DNA of 64,000 bases, taken from the NCBI RefSeq assembly GCF_021404305.1, contig NZ_JABFTX010000002.1, positions 62,001-126,000 of the forward strand. The letters run 5' to 3'. A program made the translations under genes and the position numbers. Source of the stretch: Billgrantia ethanolica (GTDB lineage: Bacteria; Pseudomonadota; Gammaproteobacteria; Pseudomonadales; Halomonadaceae). Below are positions 30,029 through 38,931 of the stretch, in pieces. Position 1 is the first letter of the stretch. Every line of letters starts with the position of its first letter. The notes beneath the pieces are model-generated. The model did no database searches. It had not been told where the DNA came from and worked only from the letters and a program-made list of their open reading frames with translations.

Positions 30029-32326
30029 ATGACATTAGCTCATGTACTTGGCTATCCGCGAATCGGCGCCGATCGCGAGCTCAAGCGGGCCGTCGAGGCC
30101 TACTGGCATGGCGAGCTGGATCGGGACGCTCTCGAGGCCGTGGGTTGGGAGCTGCGGGCGCGCCACTGGCAGGCGCAGCGCGATGCCGGCCTCGATCTGG
30201 TCACGGTGGGCGATTTCGCCTTCTACGACCAGGTGCTCAACGTCAGCGCCATGGTGGGGGCCGTGCCGGCGCGCTTCGCCGCCGAGGAGGAGGACCCACG
30301 CGGCGAGGTCGATCTCGACACCCAGTTCCGCATGGCCCGTGGCCGGGCGCCCACCGGCGCGCCGGCCGCCGCCTGCGAGATGACCAAGTACTTCGATACC
30401 AACTACCACTATCTGGTCCCCGAGCTGCATGCCGGTCAGCAGTTCCGGCTTGCCAGCACGCGACTGTTCGACGAGGTGGACGAGGCGCGTGGCGCGGGCC
30501 ACCCGGTCAAGGTGGCGCTCACCGGGCCACTGACATGGCTGTGGCTGGGCAAGGGGCGTGATGCCGGCTTCGATCGCCTGAGTCTGCTGCCAGCATTGCT
30601 GCCAGTCTACGGCGAGATCCTCGCGCGCCTGGCCGAACAGGGCGTGGAGTGGGTGCAGCTCGACGAGCCGGCGCTGGTGCAGGACCTACCGCTCGAGTGG
30701 CGCAATGCCTACGAATTCGCCTACAGCAGCCTGCGCGCCGCCCCGGTCAAGCTGCTGTTGGCTACCTACTTCGGTGGCCTCGGCGACAACCTGCGCCTGG
30801 CCGCGAGCCTGCCGGTGGATGGTCTGCACATCGATACGGTGCGTGCTCCCGAGCAGCTCACGGCGGTGCTCGACAACCTGTCGGGCTACAAGGTGCTGTC
30901 GGTGGGTGCCATCGACGGTCGCAACGTCTGGCGCGCCGACCTGGCGATGCTGCACGAGCGTCTGGCCAATGCCCGCATGCGCCTCGGCGAGCGGCTGTGG
31001 CTGGCGCCCTCCTGTTCGCTGCTGCACGTGCCGGTGGATCTGGCGGCAGAGGCGACGCTCGACGAGGAGCTCAAGAGCTGGCTCGCCTTCGCTCGCCAGA
31101 AGCTCGACGAAACCGTGACCCTGGCGCGCCTGCTCGGCAACCGTGGCACTGACGAGGATCGTGCCCGGGTTACCGCTGCCACGGCGGCACTGGATGCCCG
31201 GCGCGCCTCGCCAAGGCTGCACCGGCCCGAGGTCGCCCAGCGTCTGGCCGGCGTCGGTGATGCCGAGCTTTCCCGCGACAACCCCTATCCGGTCAGGGCC
31301 CTAGCCCAGCGTCGCGCGCTGGACCTGCCGCTATTTCCCACCACCACCATCGGCTCGTTTCCGCAGACCGCGGAGATCCGCGCCGCCCGGCGCGCCTTCA
31401 AGAACGGCGAACTGGGGCATGACGCCTACGAAGCGCAGATGCGCGACGAGATCGCCGATGCCGTACGGCGTCAGGAAGCCTATGGAATCGACATGCTGGT
31501 TCACGGCGAAGCCGAGCGCAACGACATGGTCGAGTACTTCGGCGAGCAGCTCGACGGCTACGCCTTCACCCGCAACGGCTGGGTGCAGAGCTATGGCTCG
31601 CGCTGCGTCAAACCGCCGATCATCGTCGGTGACGTGACCCGCCCGGCGGCGATGACGGTGGCCTGGAGCCGCTATGCCCAGTCGCTCACAAAACGGCCGA
31701 TGAAGGGCATGCTCACCGGTCCGGTGACCATGCTGCAGTGGGCTTTCGTGCGTGACGACCAGCCGCGCGAGGTGACCTGCCGGCAGATCGCTCTGGCGCT
31801 GCGCGACGAGGTGGCCGATCTCGAAGCCGCCGGCATTCCGGCGATCCAGATCGACGAGCCGGCGCTGCGTGAGGGGCTGCCGCTGCGCCATAGCGAGTGG
31901 CAGGACTACCTCGACTGGGCTGTGGAGTGCTTTCGCCTGACCGCCTCGGTGGCACGCGACGCCACCCAGATCCACACCCACATGTGCTATTCGGAGTTCA
32001 ACGACATCATCGCGGCCATTGCCGCGCTGGATGCCGACGTCATCACCATCGAGACCTCGCGCTCGAACATGGAGCTGCTCGACGCCTTCCAGGACTTCGC
32101 CTACCCCAACGAGATCGGCCCAGGCGTGTACGACATCCACTCGCCCAACGTTCCCGACGTGGCGTGGATGGTGCAGTTGATGGAGAAGGCGGCCGAGCGG
32201 ATTCCCGTCGAGCGGCTGTGGGTCAATCCCGACTGCGGCCTCAAGACCCGTGGCTGGGCCGAGGTGGAGCCGGCCCTGGCCAACATGGTCGAGGCGGCTC
32301 GCGAGCTGCGCCGCCGCCACGGCTGA
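30029..32326 (+). CDS. metE: Cobalamin-independent methionine synthase
   Basis: Transfers a methyl group from 5-methyltetrahydropteroyl-triglutamate to homocysteine. Two similar barrels: the N-terminal half begins [20 protein letters not shown]; the catalytic C-terminal half has [10 protein letters not shown], the zinc ligands in THMCYSEF and in [11 protein letters not shown], and [11 protein letters not shown]. At 765 residues it is full length. The divergent metR and box point to MetR activation. No B12 riboswitch is seen in the 97-bp leader region. Confidence 0.97.
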   Translation: MTLAHVLGYPRIGADRELKRAVEAYWHGELDRDALEAVGWELRARHWQAQRDAGLDLVTVGDFAFYDQVLNVSAMVGAVPARFAAEEEDPRGEVDLDTQFRMARGRAPTGAPAAACEMTKYFDTNYHYLVPELHAGQQFRLASTRLFDEVDEARGAGHPVKVALTGPLTWLWLGKGRDAGFDRLSLLPALLPVYGEILARLAEQGVEWVQLDEPALVQDLPLEWRNAYEFAYSSLRAAPVKLLLATYFGGLGDNLRLAASLPVDGLHIDTVRAPEQLTAVLDNLSGYKVLSVGAIDGRNVWRADLAMLHERLANARMRLGERLWLAPSCSLLHVPVDLAAEATLDEELKSWLAFARQKLDETVTLARLLGNRGTDEDRARVTAATAALDARRASPRLHRPEVAQRLAGVGDAELSRDNPYPVRALAQRRALDLPLFPTTTIGSFPQTAEIRAARRAFKNGELGHDAYEAQMRDEIADAVRRQEAYGIDMLVHGEAERNDMVEYFGEQLDGYAFTRNGWVQSYGSRCVKPPIIVGDVTRPAAMTVAWSRYAQSLTKRPMKGMLTGPVTMLQWAFVRDDQPREVTCRQIALALRDEVADLEAAGIPAIQIDEPALREGLPLRHSEWQDYLDWAVECFRLTASVARDATQIHTHMCYSEFNDIIAAIAALDADVITIETSRSNMELLDAFQDFAYPNEIGPGVYDIHSPNVPDVAWMVQLMEKAAERIPVERLWVNPDCGLKTRGWAEVEPALANMVEAARELRRRHG

Positions 32327-32363
32327 AAGGTGCCGCTGCGCTGCGTTCGCAGTGCGTGAAACC

Positions 32364-32390
32364 GGCACCGGGCCGTCACGGCCCGGTGCC
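32364..32390 (+). terminator. Strong hairpin after metE
   Basis: GGCACCGGGCC, loop GTCAC, GGCCCGGTGCC: a perfect 11-bp stem 37 bp after the metE stop. The T-run is poor (TGTTATG), so it may act as a 3' stabiliser or an imperfect terminator. Confidence 0.65.
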
Positions 32391-32429
32391 TGTTATGCTG
32401 TGCCGGTTCGCTATGCCCAAGGAATCGTC

Positions 32430-33158
32430 ATGATCTCTCGTTTATCTCTCTCCTTCCGCCCCGCGTTGCTGGCTGCCGCTTCGCTGCTGCTGGCCGGCTG
32501 TGCCGCCGCTCCCGTAGATGGGCCTCGCTCCGCTAGCGCAAAGGTGGCCAGCACGGCACCGTTGCTGCCCTCGCTGCTGTTTCCCGGCGGCGCCGAGCAC
32601 TTCGAAGCCTGGCGCTGCACGCCGCAGCAGGATCTGGTGACCGCTTTCGGCGAGCGCGAACTGCGGCTGTGGTCGGCCCACGGCGGCTATCGCCTGGCGC
32701 CGGCCGTGGTGGCCAGCGGAGCGCGCTACCAGCAGGGTGATCTGAGCTTCTGGAACAAGGGGGGAGAAGCCGTGGTGGAGAGCGCCAACGGCAGGCTCGA
32801 CTGCACTGCCGCCATGGCGCGTTCGGCGCTGACCCGCGAGCAGCGACCCGGGGTTATGTTCCACGGTCGCGGCAACGAGCCGGGCTGGCACGTCAATCTG
32901 GCCCACGACGTCCCTGAACTGACGCTGACGATGGACTATGGAACAAGGGAAATGACACTGCCCTATCGGGTCGTCGCCATGGACAACGGCGGCGGCAGGG
33001 TATTGCTCTCCAGCGGCCTGACCGATCAGCCCTTCGAGCTGCGCCTGGAAGCGCGGGCCTGCTTCGACGACATGAGCGGCGAGCCGTTTCCGGCCCGGGT
33101 CACGCTGACCTTCGAAGGGCAGACCTACCAAGGCTGCGGGCAAGGAATAGCGCCTTAA
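32430..33158 (+). CDS. Lipoprotein with MliC-like and COG3650-like parts
   Basis: Signal peptide with lipobox LLLAGC (Cys at about residue 24), so a lipoprotein processed by LspA. After a linker, EAWRCTPQQDLVTAFGERELRLWSAHGGYRL resembles the MliC/PliC lysozyme-inhibitor domain. The C-terminal 110 residues (GVMFHGRGNEPGWHVNLAHD... CFDDMSGEPFPARVTLTFEGQTYQGCG) resemble the COG3650 lipoprotein domain. ATG at 32430 is chosen because the signal peptide starts there. It would protect the cell wall from lysozyme if the first domain is active; that activity is an inference. Confidence 0.75.
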   Translation: MISRLSLSFRPALLAAASLLLAGCAAAPVDGPRSASAKVASTAPLLPSLLFPGGAEHFEAWRCTPQQDLVTAFGERELRLWSAHGGYRLAPAVVASGARYQQGDLSFWNKGGEAVVESANGRLDCTAAMARSALTREQRPGVMFHGRGNEPGWHVNLAHDVPELTLTMDYGTREMTLPYRVVAMDNGGGRVLLSSGLTDQPFELRLEARACFDDMSGEPFPARVTLTFEGQTYQGCGQGIAP

Positions 33159-33814
33159 CTCTCCTGAATGCGATAGACGCAGCGTCGCGCACCGGCCAGC
33201 ACGTGTTCGGTGCGCTCGACGCTGGCGCCTTCCCCCAGCGCGGCGCGGAACACCGCCAGCTCGGAGCGGCAGAAGTCCGGGCAGGTGCTGGCGGCCTGGC
33301 AGATCGGACAGTGGTTCTCGATCAACAGCAGGCTGCCGTCCGCTTCGCGCTGCCACTCCGCCATGTAGCCTTCCCGTGAGCGAATCTCGGCCAGCCGCTG
33401 CACCCGCGCTTCCAGGCTGTCGCTGTCGGCCAGGGCCTGACGGTACTGCGCCAGGGTTTCGGCCTGACGCGCTTCGATCAGCCGTGTCAGCGCGGCATCG
33501 CCCAGGGTGTCGCGCACGCTGACGATCAGTCGCGAGGCCAGCTCGGCATGGCCGTCGGCAAAGCGCGCATGCCCGGCCTCGCTGAGCCGCCACTCGATCG
33601 TCGGCCGGCCGACGCCGCCGGGCAGCGGACGCTGGGCCACCAGGCCCTGACGGGCCAGCTTGCCGAGCTGCTGACGGGCGTTTTCGCCGCTGGTACCGAG
33701 CATCTCGCCCAGAGCCGCCGCGGAGTGGGGGCCGCGGGTCTTGAGTAACAGCAGCAGTCGCTCGGCGGTATCCGCCGCCGTGCTTGCGGCTTTTCCTGCG
33801 TGGTTGCTTGACAT
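33155..33814 (-). CDS. SufR-like iron-sulfur transcription regulator
   Basis: 219 residues: an N-terminal winged helix ([25 protein letters not shown]... [12 protein letters not shown]) and a C-terminal part with four cysteines spaced as in SufR-type cluster sensors ([10 protein letters not shown]...[12 protein letters not shown], then RRCVYRI). Related regulators hold a [4Fe-4S] cluster and repress iron-sulfur or oxidative stress genes. ATG at 33814 (MSSNHAGK) is chosen. It is divergent from sodB (133 bp apart), so sodB is a likely target. Specific ligand and targets are inferred. Confidence 0.75.
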   Translation of the reverse strand: MSSNHAGKAASTAADTAERLLLLLKTRGPHSAAALGEMLGTSGENARQQLGKLARQGLVAQRPLPGGVGRPTIEWRLSEAGHARFADGHAELASRLIVSVRDTLGDAALTRLIEARQAETLAQYRQALADSDSLEARVQRLAEIRSREGYMAEWQREADGSLLLIENHCPICQAASTCPDFCRSELAVFRAALGEGASVERTEHVLAGARRCVYRIQES

Positions 33815-33947
33815 AAGGGCAGCTGGAATTAATCTAGTACTTTCTTGGAAAATAGCGGCGGAGCCCGCACAAGGCAAGTCGGGAGCCAGAGGTACCTGTC
33901 TTGGCATCGCTTCGCCATCCCACCGTGAAAAGCAAGGAGCCACAATA

Positions 33948-34529
33948 ATGGCATTCGAACTGCCGGCACTGCCCTACGAGAAGAACGCCCTCGAGCCGCA
34001 CATCTCCGCCGAGACCCTGGAGTATCACTACGGCAAGCACCACCAGGCCTACGTCACCAAGCTCAACGAGCTGACCGACGGCACCGACGACGCCAACAAG
34101 TCTCTCGAGGAGATCATCAAGTCCTCTTCCGGCGGTCTGTTCAACCAGGCAGCCCAGGTGTGGAACCACACCTTCTACTGGCACTGCCTCTCGCCCAACG
34201 GCGGCGGCGAGCCGAGCGGCGCGCTGGCCGAGGCGATCAACGCCAAGTTCGGCTCCTTCGCCAAGTTCAAGGAAACCTTCAACGCCAACGCCGTGGCCAA
34301 CTTCGGCTCCGGCTGGACCTGGCTGATCAAGACCGCTGACGGCGGCGTCGACATCGTCAACACCAGCAATGCCGACACTCCCATCGCTCACGGTCAGACC
34401 CCGCTGATGACCATCGACGTGTGGGAGCATGCCTACTACATCGATTACCGCAACGCGCGTCCGAAGTATCTCGAGAACGTGTGGAACGTGCTGAATTGGG
34501 ACTTCGTTGCCCAGAACTTCAGCTCCTGA
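33948..34529 (+). CDS. sodB: Superoxide dismutase [Fe]
   Basis: Cytoplasmic enzyme converting superoxide to peroxide and oxygen. Metal ligands are visible: His in [13 protein letters not shown], His in [11 protein letters not shown], and Asp/His in [16 protein letters not shown]. The Fe-type marks [14 protein letters not shown] and GSGWTWL are present. The 193-residue length is standard. AAGGAG precedes ATG 33948 by 8 bp. TTGACA at 33808-33813 could be the -35 of its promoter, but no good -10 follows at the right distance. A terminator follows the gene. Confidence 0.97.
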   Translation: MAFELPALPYEKNALEPHISAETLEYHYGKHHQAYVTKLNELTDGTDDANKSLEEIIKSSSGGLFNQAAQVWNHTFYWHCLSPNGGGEPSGALAEAINAKFGSFAKFKETFNANAVANFGSGWTWLIKTADGGVDIVNTSNADTPIAHGQTPLMTIDVWEHAYYIDYRNARPKYLENVWNVLNWDFVAQNFSS

Positions 34530-34590
34530 GCGTGGAATCGGAATAAGCTCCCGCTCGACGATTCATTTGGGCTGAGTGTGAGCTGAGTAT

Positions 34591-34616
34591 GGCCCTGCCG
34601 ATAGGCAGGGCCTTTT
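34591..34616 (+). terminator. Rho-independent terminator after sodB
   Basis: GGCCCTGCC, loop GATA, GGCAGGGCC, TTTT: a perfect 9-bp stem with T-run, 61 bp after the sodB stop. Confidence 0.88.
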
Positions 34617-34636
34617 GCTGCAATAAATTTTCGTTT

Positions 34637-34668
34637 TTATCGAATGATAAGCGCAAAACTATGCGCTT
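34637..34668. promoter_or_regulatory. Two adjacent dyads before azoR
   Basis: TTATC-GAAT-GATAA (34637-34650) is followed directly by AAGCGCA-N6-TGCGCTT (34649-34668). They lie 60-90 bp before the azoR start, in an AT-rich stretch, and look like operators. No regulator gene is adjacent. Confidence 0.45.
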
Positions 34669-34728
34669 TTAATGGCAAAAATTGCACGTAACATGACGGT
34701 CAACACCACCCCAACCTGGGAGATCGTC

Positions 34729-35337
34729 ATGGCTACCCGTATTCTTCTCGTTACTTCATCTATCCTCGGTGAGCACGGCCAGTCCAATGCTTTGGCCGCC
34801 TACCTTCGTGAGCGCGCCGCTGGGCGCGACGAACTCGCCATCACCCATCGCGATCTGGCCGTCGACTCGCTGCCTCATCTGGGGTTCGAGGAACTCTCCA
34901 GCTGGCAGGTGGCGGCCGACGAGCGCTCTGCCGAGCAGCAGGTGCTGGCCCAGCGTTCCGATGGCCTGATCGATGAGCTGCAGGCCCACGACGTGCTGGT
35001 GCTGGCCGTGCCGATGTACAACTTCGGCATTCCGTCCCAGCTCAAGGCCTGGTTCGACCGGGTGATGCGCGCCGGCACCACCTTCCGCTATACCGAGCAG
35101 GGGCCGGTGGGCCTGGTGAAAGGCAAGCGCGCCGTGATCCTGGCCGCCCGCGGCGGGCAGTACGCCGGCACCGAGAACGATACCCAGACACCGCATCTCA
35201 AGGCGATGCTGGGCATGATCGGTATCACCGACGTCTCGACGATCTATGCCGAAGGCCTCGCCATGGGCGACGGTCTGCGCAATGCCGCGCTCAAGGAGGC
35301 CCGTCAGGCCATCGACTCGCTGGTCGAGAGACTGTAA
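34729..35337 (+). CDS. azoR: FMN-dependent NADH-azoreductase
   Basis: Flavodoxin-fold quinone/azo reductase. FMN contacts are visible in LVTSSILGEHGQSN and PMYNFGIPSQLKAWFDRV, with AARGGQYAG for the third loop. ATG at 34729 follows GGGAG; a longer in-frame reading to 34672 is not supported. The 202-residue product matches E. coli AzoR. It likely protects against quinones and thiol stress; it sits after sodB but behind its own terminator. Confidence 0.93.
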   Translation: MATRILLVTSSILGEHGQSNALAAYLRERAAGRDELAITHRDLAVDSLPHLGFEELSSWQVAADERSAEQQVLAQRSDGLIDELQAHDVLVLAVPMYNFGIPSQLKAWFDRVMRAGTTFRYTEQGPVGLVKGKRAVILAARGGQYAGTENDTQTPHLKAMLGMIGITDVSTIYAEGLAMGDGLRNAALKEARQAIDSLVERL

Positions 35338-35340
35338 CGC

Positions 35341-36408
35341 TCAGCACGCCTCGGGCACGTCCGCCACCCAGCGGTCGGTGACGAAATCGCTGGTGCAGAG
35401 CCTGGCCTCGGGAGAGAAAACACGCGCGGCCAGCTGACCCAGCGCGTCCCTGTCAGCCCGGGTATCGGGGGTCACCATCTCGGTCGGTTCCAGCGGTTGC
35501 CACGCCTCGCCCTCGCGCGTCGCCAGGGCGTAGCTGAAGGCATAGAATCCCGGGAAACCCAGGCGTACGTCGGTAGCCACCAGGGTTTCCCGGCCGTCGC
35601 GCCGGCGCACCTCATAGCGCAGGTAGGGGCCGGCGAACCAGTCCAGACGCGCTCCCTTCTCCAGGGCCAGGGCGTCCGCCTCCAGCTCGGCACCCCGGTG
35701 AAAGACCTCAAGTAGAGGTGGCTCGGTACCGTCGAACAGTCCCACCAGGGTTTCGTAGTGGTCGTCGCCGTCGATGATCGTTGCCCGCCACAGCAGGGTG
35801 TTGAACGGGGTAGGCTGCACCAGCCGCGGCGCATCCTCGATCCCGTATTCGGCGAGTAGCGGCTCGAGCCGGTGCTCCACGACCCCCTTGGCGAGCATGG
35901 CAAAGGCCAGGTAGGCACAGGAAAGGGACAACCCCCAGGCGGGGCCCCGAAAACCGTTGCCGGTGGCCATGGCGAAACCGATGCCCACCAGCAGCGGCAG
36001 GGTGTAGAGCGGGTCGATGATGAAGACCACCGGCCAGGCGCTGGGGCGCATGTCGAGTGGCCACCACAGCTGCGTGCCGTAGGTGGTCAGCGCGTCGAGC
36101 AGCGGATGGGTGACCAGGCACAGCACGAAGAAAGCCCACCAGCGTCCGAGCGTGATGTCGCGGGCCGGAGCGAAACGCCGGGCAAGCAGTGCCAACAGGG
36201 TGCCGAAGCCCGTCAACACGAACAGGGAGTGGGTGAAGCCACGGTGCTCGGTGACGTTGAGCACGGCATCGCCATAGTCCAGGAACACATCGAAATCTGG
36301 CAGGGTGCCCAGCGCCGCGCCGATCAGTACTGCCTTGCGACCCAACCGGCGTCCCAGTACGGCGCCGCCTACGGCCGCGCCCAGTGCGGCCTGCGTCAGG
36401 GTATCCAT
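35341..36408 (-). CDS. YdjM-type membrane-bound metal-dependent hydrolase
   Basis: Begins MDTLTQAALGAAVGGAVLGRRLGRKAVL, the YdjM-like start, then GTLPDFDVFLDYGD, TEHRGFTHSLF and THPLLDALTTYGTQ, with the His/Asp pattern of this family. Four or five helices are in the first 190 residues; the remaining 165 residues are soluble. GAGGAG precedes ATG 36408. The 355-residue product is longer than E. coli YdjM owing to the soluble tail. Substrate unknown; related proteins have been called inner-membrane hydrolases induced by SOS, without proof here. Confidence 0.8.
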   Translation of the reverse strand: MDTLTQAALGAAVGGAVLGRRLGRKAVLIGAALGTLPDFDVFLDYGDAVLNVTEHRGFTHSLFVLTGFGTLLALLARRFAPARDITLGRWWAFFVLCLVTHPLLDALTTYGTQLWWPLDMRPSAWPVVFIIDPLYTLPLLVGIGFAMATGNGFRGPAWGLSLSCAYLAFAMLAKGVVEHRLEPLLAEYGIEDAPRLVQPTPFNTLLWRATIIDGDDHYETLVGLFDGTEPPLLEVFHRGAELEADALALEKGARLDWFAGPYLRYEVRRRDGRETLVATDVRLGFPGFYAFSYALATREGEAWQPLEPTEMVTPDTRADRDALGQLAARVFSPEARLCTSDFVTDRWVADVPEAC

Positions 36409-36437
36409 CCGCTTGGACTCCTCGTCTTTCCTTGAAT

Positions 36438-36992
36438 CTAGCCTAGGCCTGGCTGTTGGCGCGTGTACCAAGCCGGGCCGCAGGCCAGGATGCGGCGATG
36501 CACCGGGCACTCGTCATGATGGGCTCCCGGCAGGTAGCCGGTGCTCATCAGGAACTCGCCGACGATCTCGGGGCCGGTGAAGCGAAAGGTGCGGCGGAAC
36601 AGCTTGACCCACTCCGCTTTCGTCAGCGGATGGTGATGGTCGAGCCATGCCGCAAAGCTGCCGTGGGCATCGCGCAGCGCCAGGATGACGCCGGCGTTGT
36701 GTATCGCCGCCTCCACCTTGAGTCGATTGCGAATGATGCCGGCGTCGCCGAGCAGGCGTTCGCGTTCACCGCTGCCGTAGGCGGCAACCTTGGCAATGTC
36801 GAAGTTGTCGAAGGCATGACGAAACGCTTCGCGCTTCTTGAGTACCGTCAGCCACGACAGGCCGGCCTGGTTGATCTCCAGTACCAGGCGTTCGAACAGC
36901 GCCGTGTCGTCGCTGACGGGAAAGCCATACTCCTTCTCGTGGTAGGGGCCATGCCATGGATGACCCGGTGCCAGATCACAATAGTGCGACAT
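36438..36992 (-). CDS. tag: DNA-3-methyladenine glycosylase I
   Basis: Removes 3-methyladenine from DNA. The 184-residue product keeps NQAGLSWLTVLKKREAFRHAF and DAGIIRNRLKVEAAIHNA. Zinc ligands are present: Cys near the start (YCDL), His in YHEKE and the late His/Cys pair in AHHDEC. ATG at 36992 (MSHYCDL) is chosen. It lies 29 bp upstream of the YdjM-like gene in the same direction. Length equals E. coli Tag. Confidence 0.93.
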   Translation of the reverse strand: MSHYCDLAPGHPWHGPYHEKEYGFPVSDDTALFERLVLEINQAGLSWLTVLKKREAFRHAFDNFDIAKVAAYGSGERERLLGDAGIIRNRLKVEAAIHNAGVILALRDAHGSFAAWLDHHHPLTKAEWVKLFRRTFRFTGPEIVGEFLMSTGYLPGAHHDECPVHRRILACGPAWYTRQQPGLG

Positions 36993-37085
36993 TTCCGCTC
37001 TCTTTCCCTTAGTGGGTATTGGCAAGCCATCGGGGGCTTGTCACGATTCGATTATCCGGCGTCAACGCTTCAGGAGCCACCCAGC

Positions 37086-37577
37086 ATGAAAAGCCTACCC
37101 ATGAACCGCAAGACGAAAAAGGTGACCGCGCTCTCCCTGCTGGGCGGCGGTGCCCTGGCCCTCTACCTGGCCTTCACTCCCGGCACCAGCACCCAGGCCG
37201 GCTCGGTGGTGGAGATGTATCAGGATCCCAACTGCGGCTGCTGCACCGACTGGGCCGATCACCTCAGAGAAGAGGGTTTCGAGGTGCGTCAGCACAAGAC
37301 CCGCGACATGCGCTCGATCAAGATAGAGCATGGCGTCACGCCTGAGCTGGCCTCCTGCCACACGGCGCTGATCGACGGCTACGTGATCGAAGGCCACGTA
37401 CCGGCCGCCGACATCAAGCGGCTGCTCGAGGAGCGCCCTGACGTAGTAGGGCTGACGGTGCCCGGCATGCCCCACGGCTCCCCCGGCATGGAAACCGGCC
37501 GCTACGACGACTATGCCGTGCTGACCTGGCGCCACGAGGACCGGACGCCAGCCATCTTCAGCGAGTATACTCACTGA
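37086..37577 (+). CDS. DUF411 family periplasmic metal-related protein
   Basis: An N-terminal signal or anchor segment (TALSLLGGGALALYLAF) is followed by a DUF411 domain: EMYQDPNCGCCTDWADHLREEGFEV with the CGCC motif, then ASCHTALIDGYVIEGHVPA and GMPHGSPGM. Members are often near copper genes and are thought to bind metal through the CxCC motif; no copper genes are nearby here. 163 residues; AGGAG at 37072-37076 precedes ATG 37086. It is divergent from tag. Confidence 0.88.
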   Translation: MKSLPMNRKTKKVTALSLLGGGALALYLAFTPGTSTQAGSVVEMYQDPNCGCCTDWADHLREEGFEVRQHKTRDMRSIKIEHGVTPELASCHTALIDGYVIEGHVPAADIKRLLEERPDVVGLTVPGMPHGSPGMETGRYDDYAVLTWRHEDRTPAIFSEYTH

Positions 37578-37633
37578 GCAGGAAATACCGACTCGTTCAG
37601 TATTTCCTGATTTCTTTGCTGAACGTTGGCTAA

Positions 37634-37772
37634 GCTTTGTCCGAAAAGTCGTCGAGCGACGGTCAGACAAGGCAAAAATCGGCGAAAAGACGGAGTTTAC
37701 GCGGTGTAAATGAGTACTTTGAGCCGAGTTTTAACGCCGTATGACCGAGCGCAGACAGTTTTCAGGCAAAGC
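37634..37772. repeat. Long imperfect palindromic repeat, copy 2 (before gloA)
   Basis: Outer arms GCTTTGTCCGAAAA and TTTTCAGGCAAAGC pair at 12 of 14 positions. The inside matches the copy at 23293-23410: GACAAGGC, CGGAGTTTACG, GTAAATGAG, TAACGCCGTATG and CCGAGCGCAG occur in the same order. It ends just before the gloA ribosome site. Function unknown; the form fits a REP/BIME-like dispersed element. Confidence 0.8.
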
Positions 37773-37784
37773 GTAGGAGGGCTC

Positions 37785-38225
37785 ATGCAGTACCTGCACA
37801 CCATGGTTCGAGTCAGCGACCTGGATGCGTCGTTACGCTTCTACTGCGACCTGCTGGGGTTGAAGGAGGTGCGGCGCAAGGAGAACGAGAAGGGGCGCTT
37901 CACGCTAGTGTTCCTGGCGGCTCCCGAGGACGAGTCGCGCTCCGCCGAACTCAAGGCGCCGGAGCTGGAGCTAACCTACAACTGGGACCCGGAAGAGTAC
38001 GGCGGCGGGCGCAACTTCGGTCATCTGGCCTATCGGGTCGACGATATCTACGCCCTGTGCGAGCGGTTGCAGAATGCCGGCGTGACCATCAATCGTCCGC
38101 CCCGCGACGGCCACATGGCATTCGTGCGCAGCCCCGACGGCATCTCCATCGAGCTGCTGCAGAAGGGCGATGCGCTGCCGGCCAAGGAGCCCTGGGCCTC
38201 GATGCCGAATACCGGCTCCTGGTAA
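37785..38225 (+). CDS. gloA: Lactoylglutathione lyase (glyoxalase I)
   Basis: VOC-fold enzyme converting the methylglyoxal-glutathione adduct to lactoylglutathione. The four metal ligands are visible: His in YLHTMVRV, Glu in LELTYNW, His in FGHLAYRV and Glu in ISIELLQ. The C-terminal stretch of about 16 residues (PAKEPWASMPNTGSW) is typical of the Ni-type bacterial enzyme. TAGGAGG precedes ATG 37785. 146 residues. The palindromic repeat lies immediately upstream and a MITE-like element immediately downstream. Confidence 0.94.
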   Translation: MQYLHTMVRVSDLDASLRFYCDLLGLKEVRRKENEKGRFTLVFLAAPEDESRSAELKAPELELTYNWDPEEYGGGRNFGHLAYRVDDIYALCERLQNAGVTINRPPRDGHMAFVRSPDGISIELLQKGDALPAKEPWASMPNTGSW

Positions 38226-38227
38226 GG

Positions 38228-38387
38228 GGAAACACTCCCCAAATGCCTGCGCGAGCGAATCGCTGCGTTGCTCGGTGCCGAAGCGTCGGACCGTCGGAAT
38301 CCTCACATATACCCCATATGCTCCGGTTCCTGTGCTCCGTGCGCCTTGCGCTTCATCTCGCTCGTCTATTTGTGCAGCGCTTCCCAA
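38228..38387 (+). repeat. MITE-like element, copy 1
   Basis: About 158 bp, nearly identical in its central 130 bp to the reverse complement of 39757-39913. It contains GAGCGAATCGCTGCGTTG, GTCGGACCGTCGGAATCC and CATATACCCCATATG. It starts 3 bp after the gloA stop and ends 33 bp before the META lipoprotein gene. It encodes no plausible protein. Confidence 0.8.
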
Positions 38388-38419
38388 GATTGTTAAAGCA
38401 ATAAGGAACGAATTTTTCG

Positions 38420-38875
38420 ATGATCAAGACTCTGCCTGGCCGAGCGCTGCTGCTGGCGCTCGTGGCCATGTCCCTGGCCGCGTGCGGCGGCAAGCCCACC
38501 GAGCCCGCTCGACAAGACCAGCCCCGCGTCTCCAGTGACCATCCGGTGGTGGGGCAGCGCTGGAACCTGCTGCTGATCGGTACCAACGAACGCCTCTCCA
38601 TGCCCGAGACGCCCTATTTCGTCGTTTCGCCCGACGGCCGCGTCACCGGCAGCGATGGCTGCAACCAGATCAATGGGCGGGTGAATCTAGACGGGGGCAA
38701 CCGCATCCAGTTCGCTGAGCTGGGCACGACGCGTCGCGGCTGCCCTCAGCTCGACGACGCCCAGCGCGTCACCGAGATGATGGAGAGCGCCTACCGCTTC
38801 CTCATCGACCACGACCGGCTGGTGTTCTTCGGTCGCGACCAGCGGGTACTGGGTGGCTGGCGCAAGGCGAACTGA
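38420..38875 (+). CDS. META-domain lipoprotein (HslJ-like)
   Basis: Signal peptide with lipobox SLAAC (Cys at about 22), then a linker and a META domain: RWNLLLIGTNERL, PYFVVSPDGRVTGSDGCNQINGRV and RRGCPQL, similar to HslJ of E. coli. The conserved pattern G-x-GCN-x-x-x-G is intact. It would sit in the outer or inner membrane after lipidation. 151 residues. A two-way terminator follows. Role unknown; HslJ relatives are linked to heat and novobiocin stress. Confidence 0.85.
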   Translation: MIKTLPGRALLLALVAMSLAACGGKPTEPARQDQPRVSSDHPVVGQRWNLLLIGTNERLSMPETPYFVVSPDGRVTGSDGCNQINGRVNLDGGNRIQFAELGTTRRGCPQLDDAQRVTEMMESAYRFLIDHDRLVFFGRDQRVLGGWRKAN

Positions 38876-38882
38876 GGCAATG

Positions 38883-38910
38883 AAAAAGCGCGGCCAAGGC
38901 CGCGCTTTTT
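38883..38910. terminator. Bidirectional terminator between META lipoprotein and PAP2 genes
   Basis: AAAAAGCGCGGCC, AAGG-centred loop, GGCCGCGCTTTTT: a perfect stem with A and T runs on both sides, placed between two convergent genes. Confidence 0.9.
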
Positions 38911-38931
38911 CGTGGGTCGAACACAGATTGG

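Noticed and set aside
38057..38404. Open frames reading across the MITE-like elements
   Set aside because: Similar peptides appear at both copies because the DNA is repeated; they are not in a gene with a ribosome site, so the repeat explains them.
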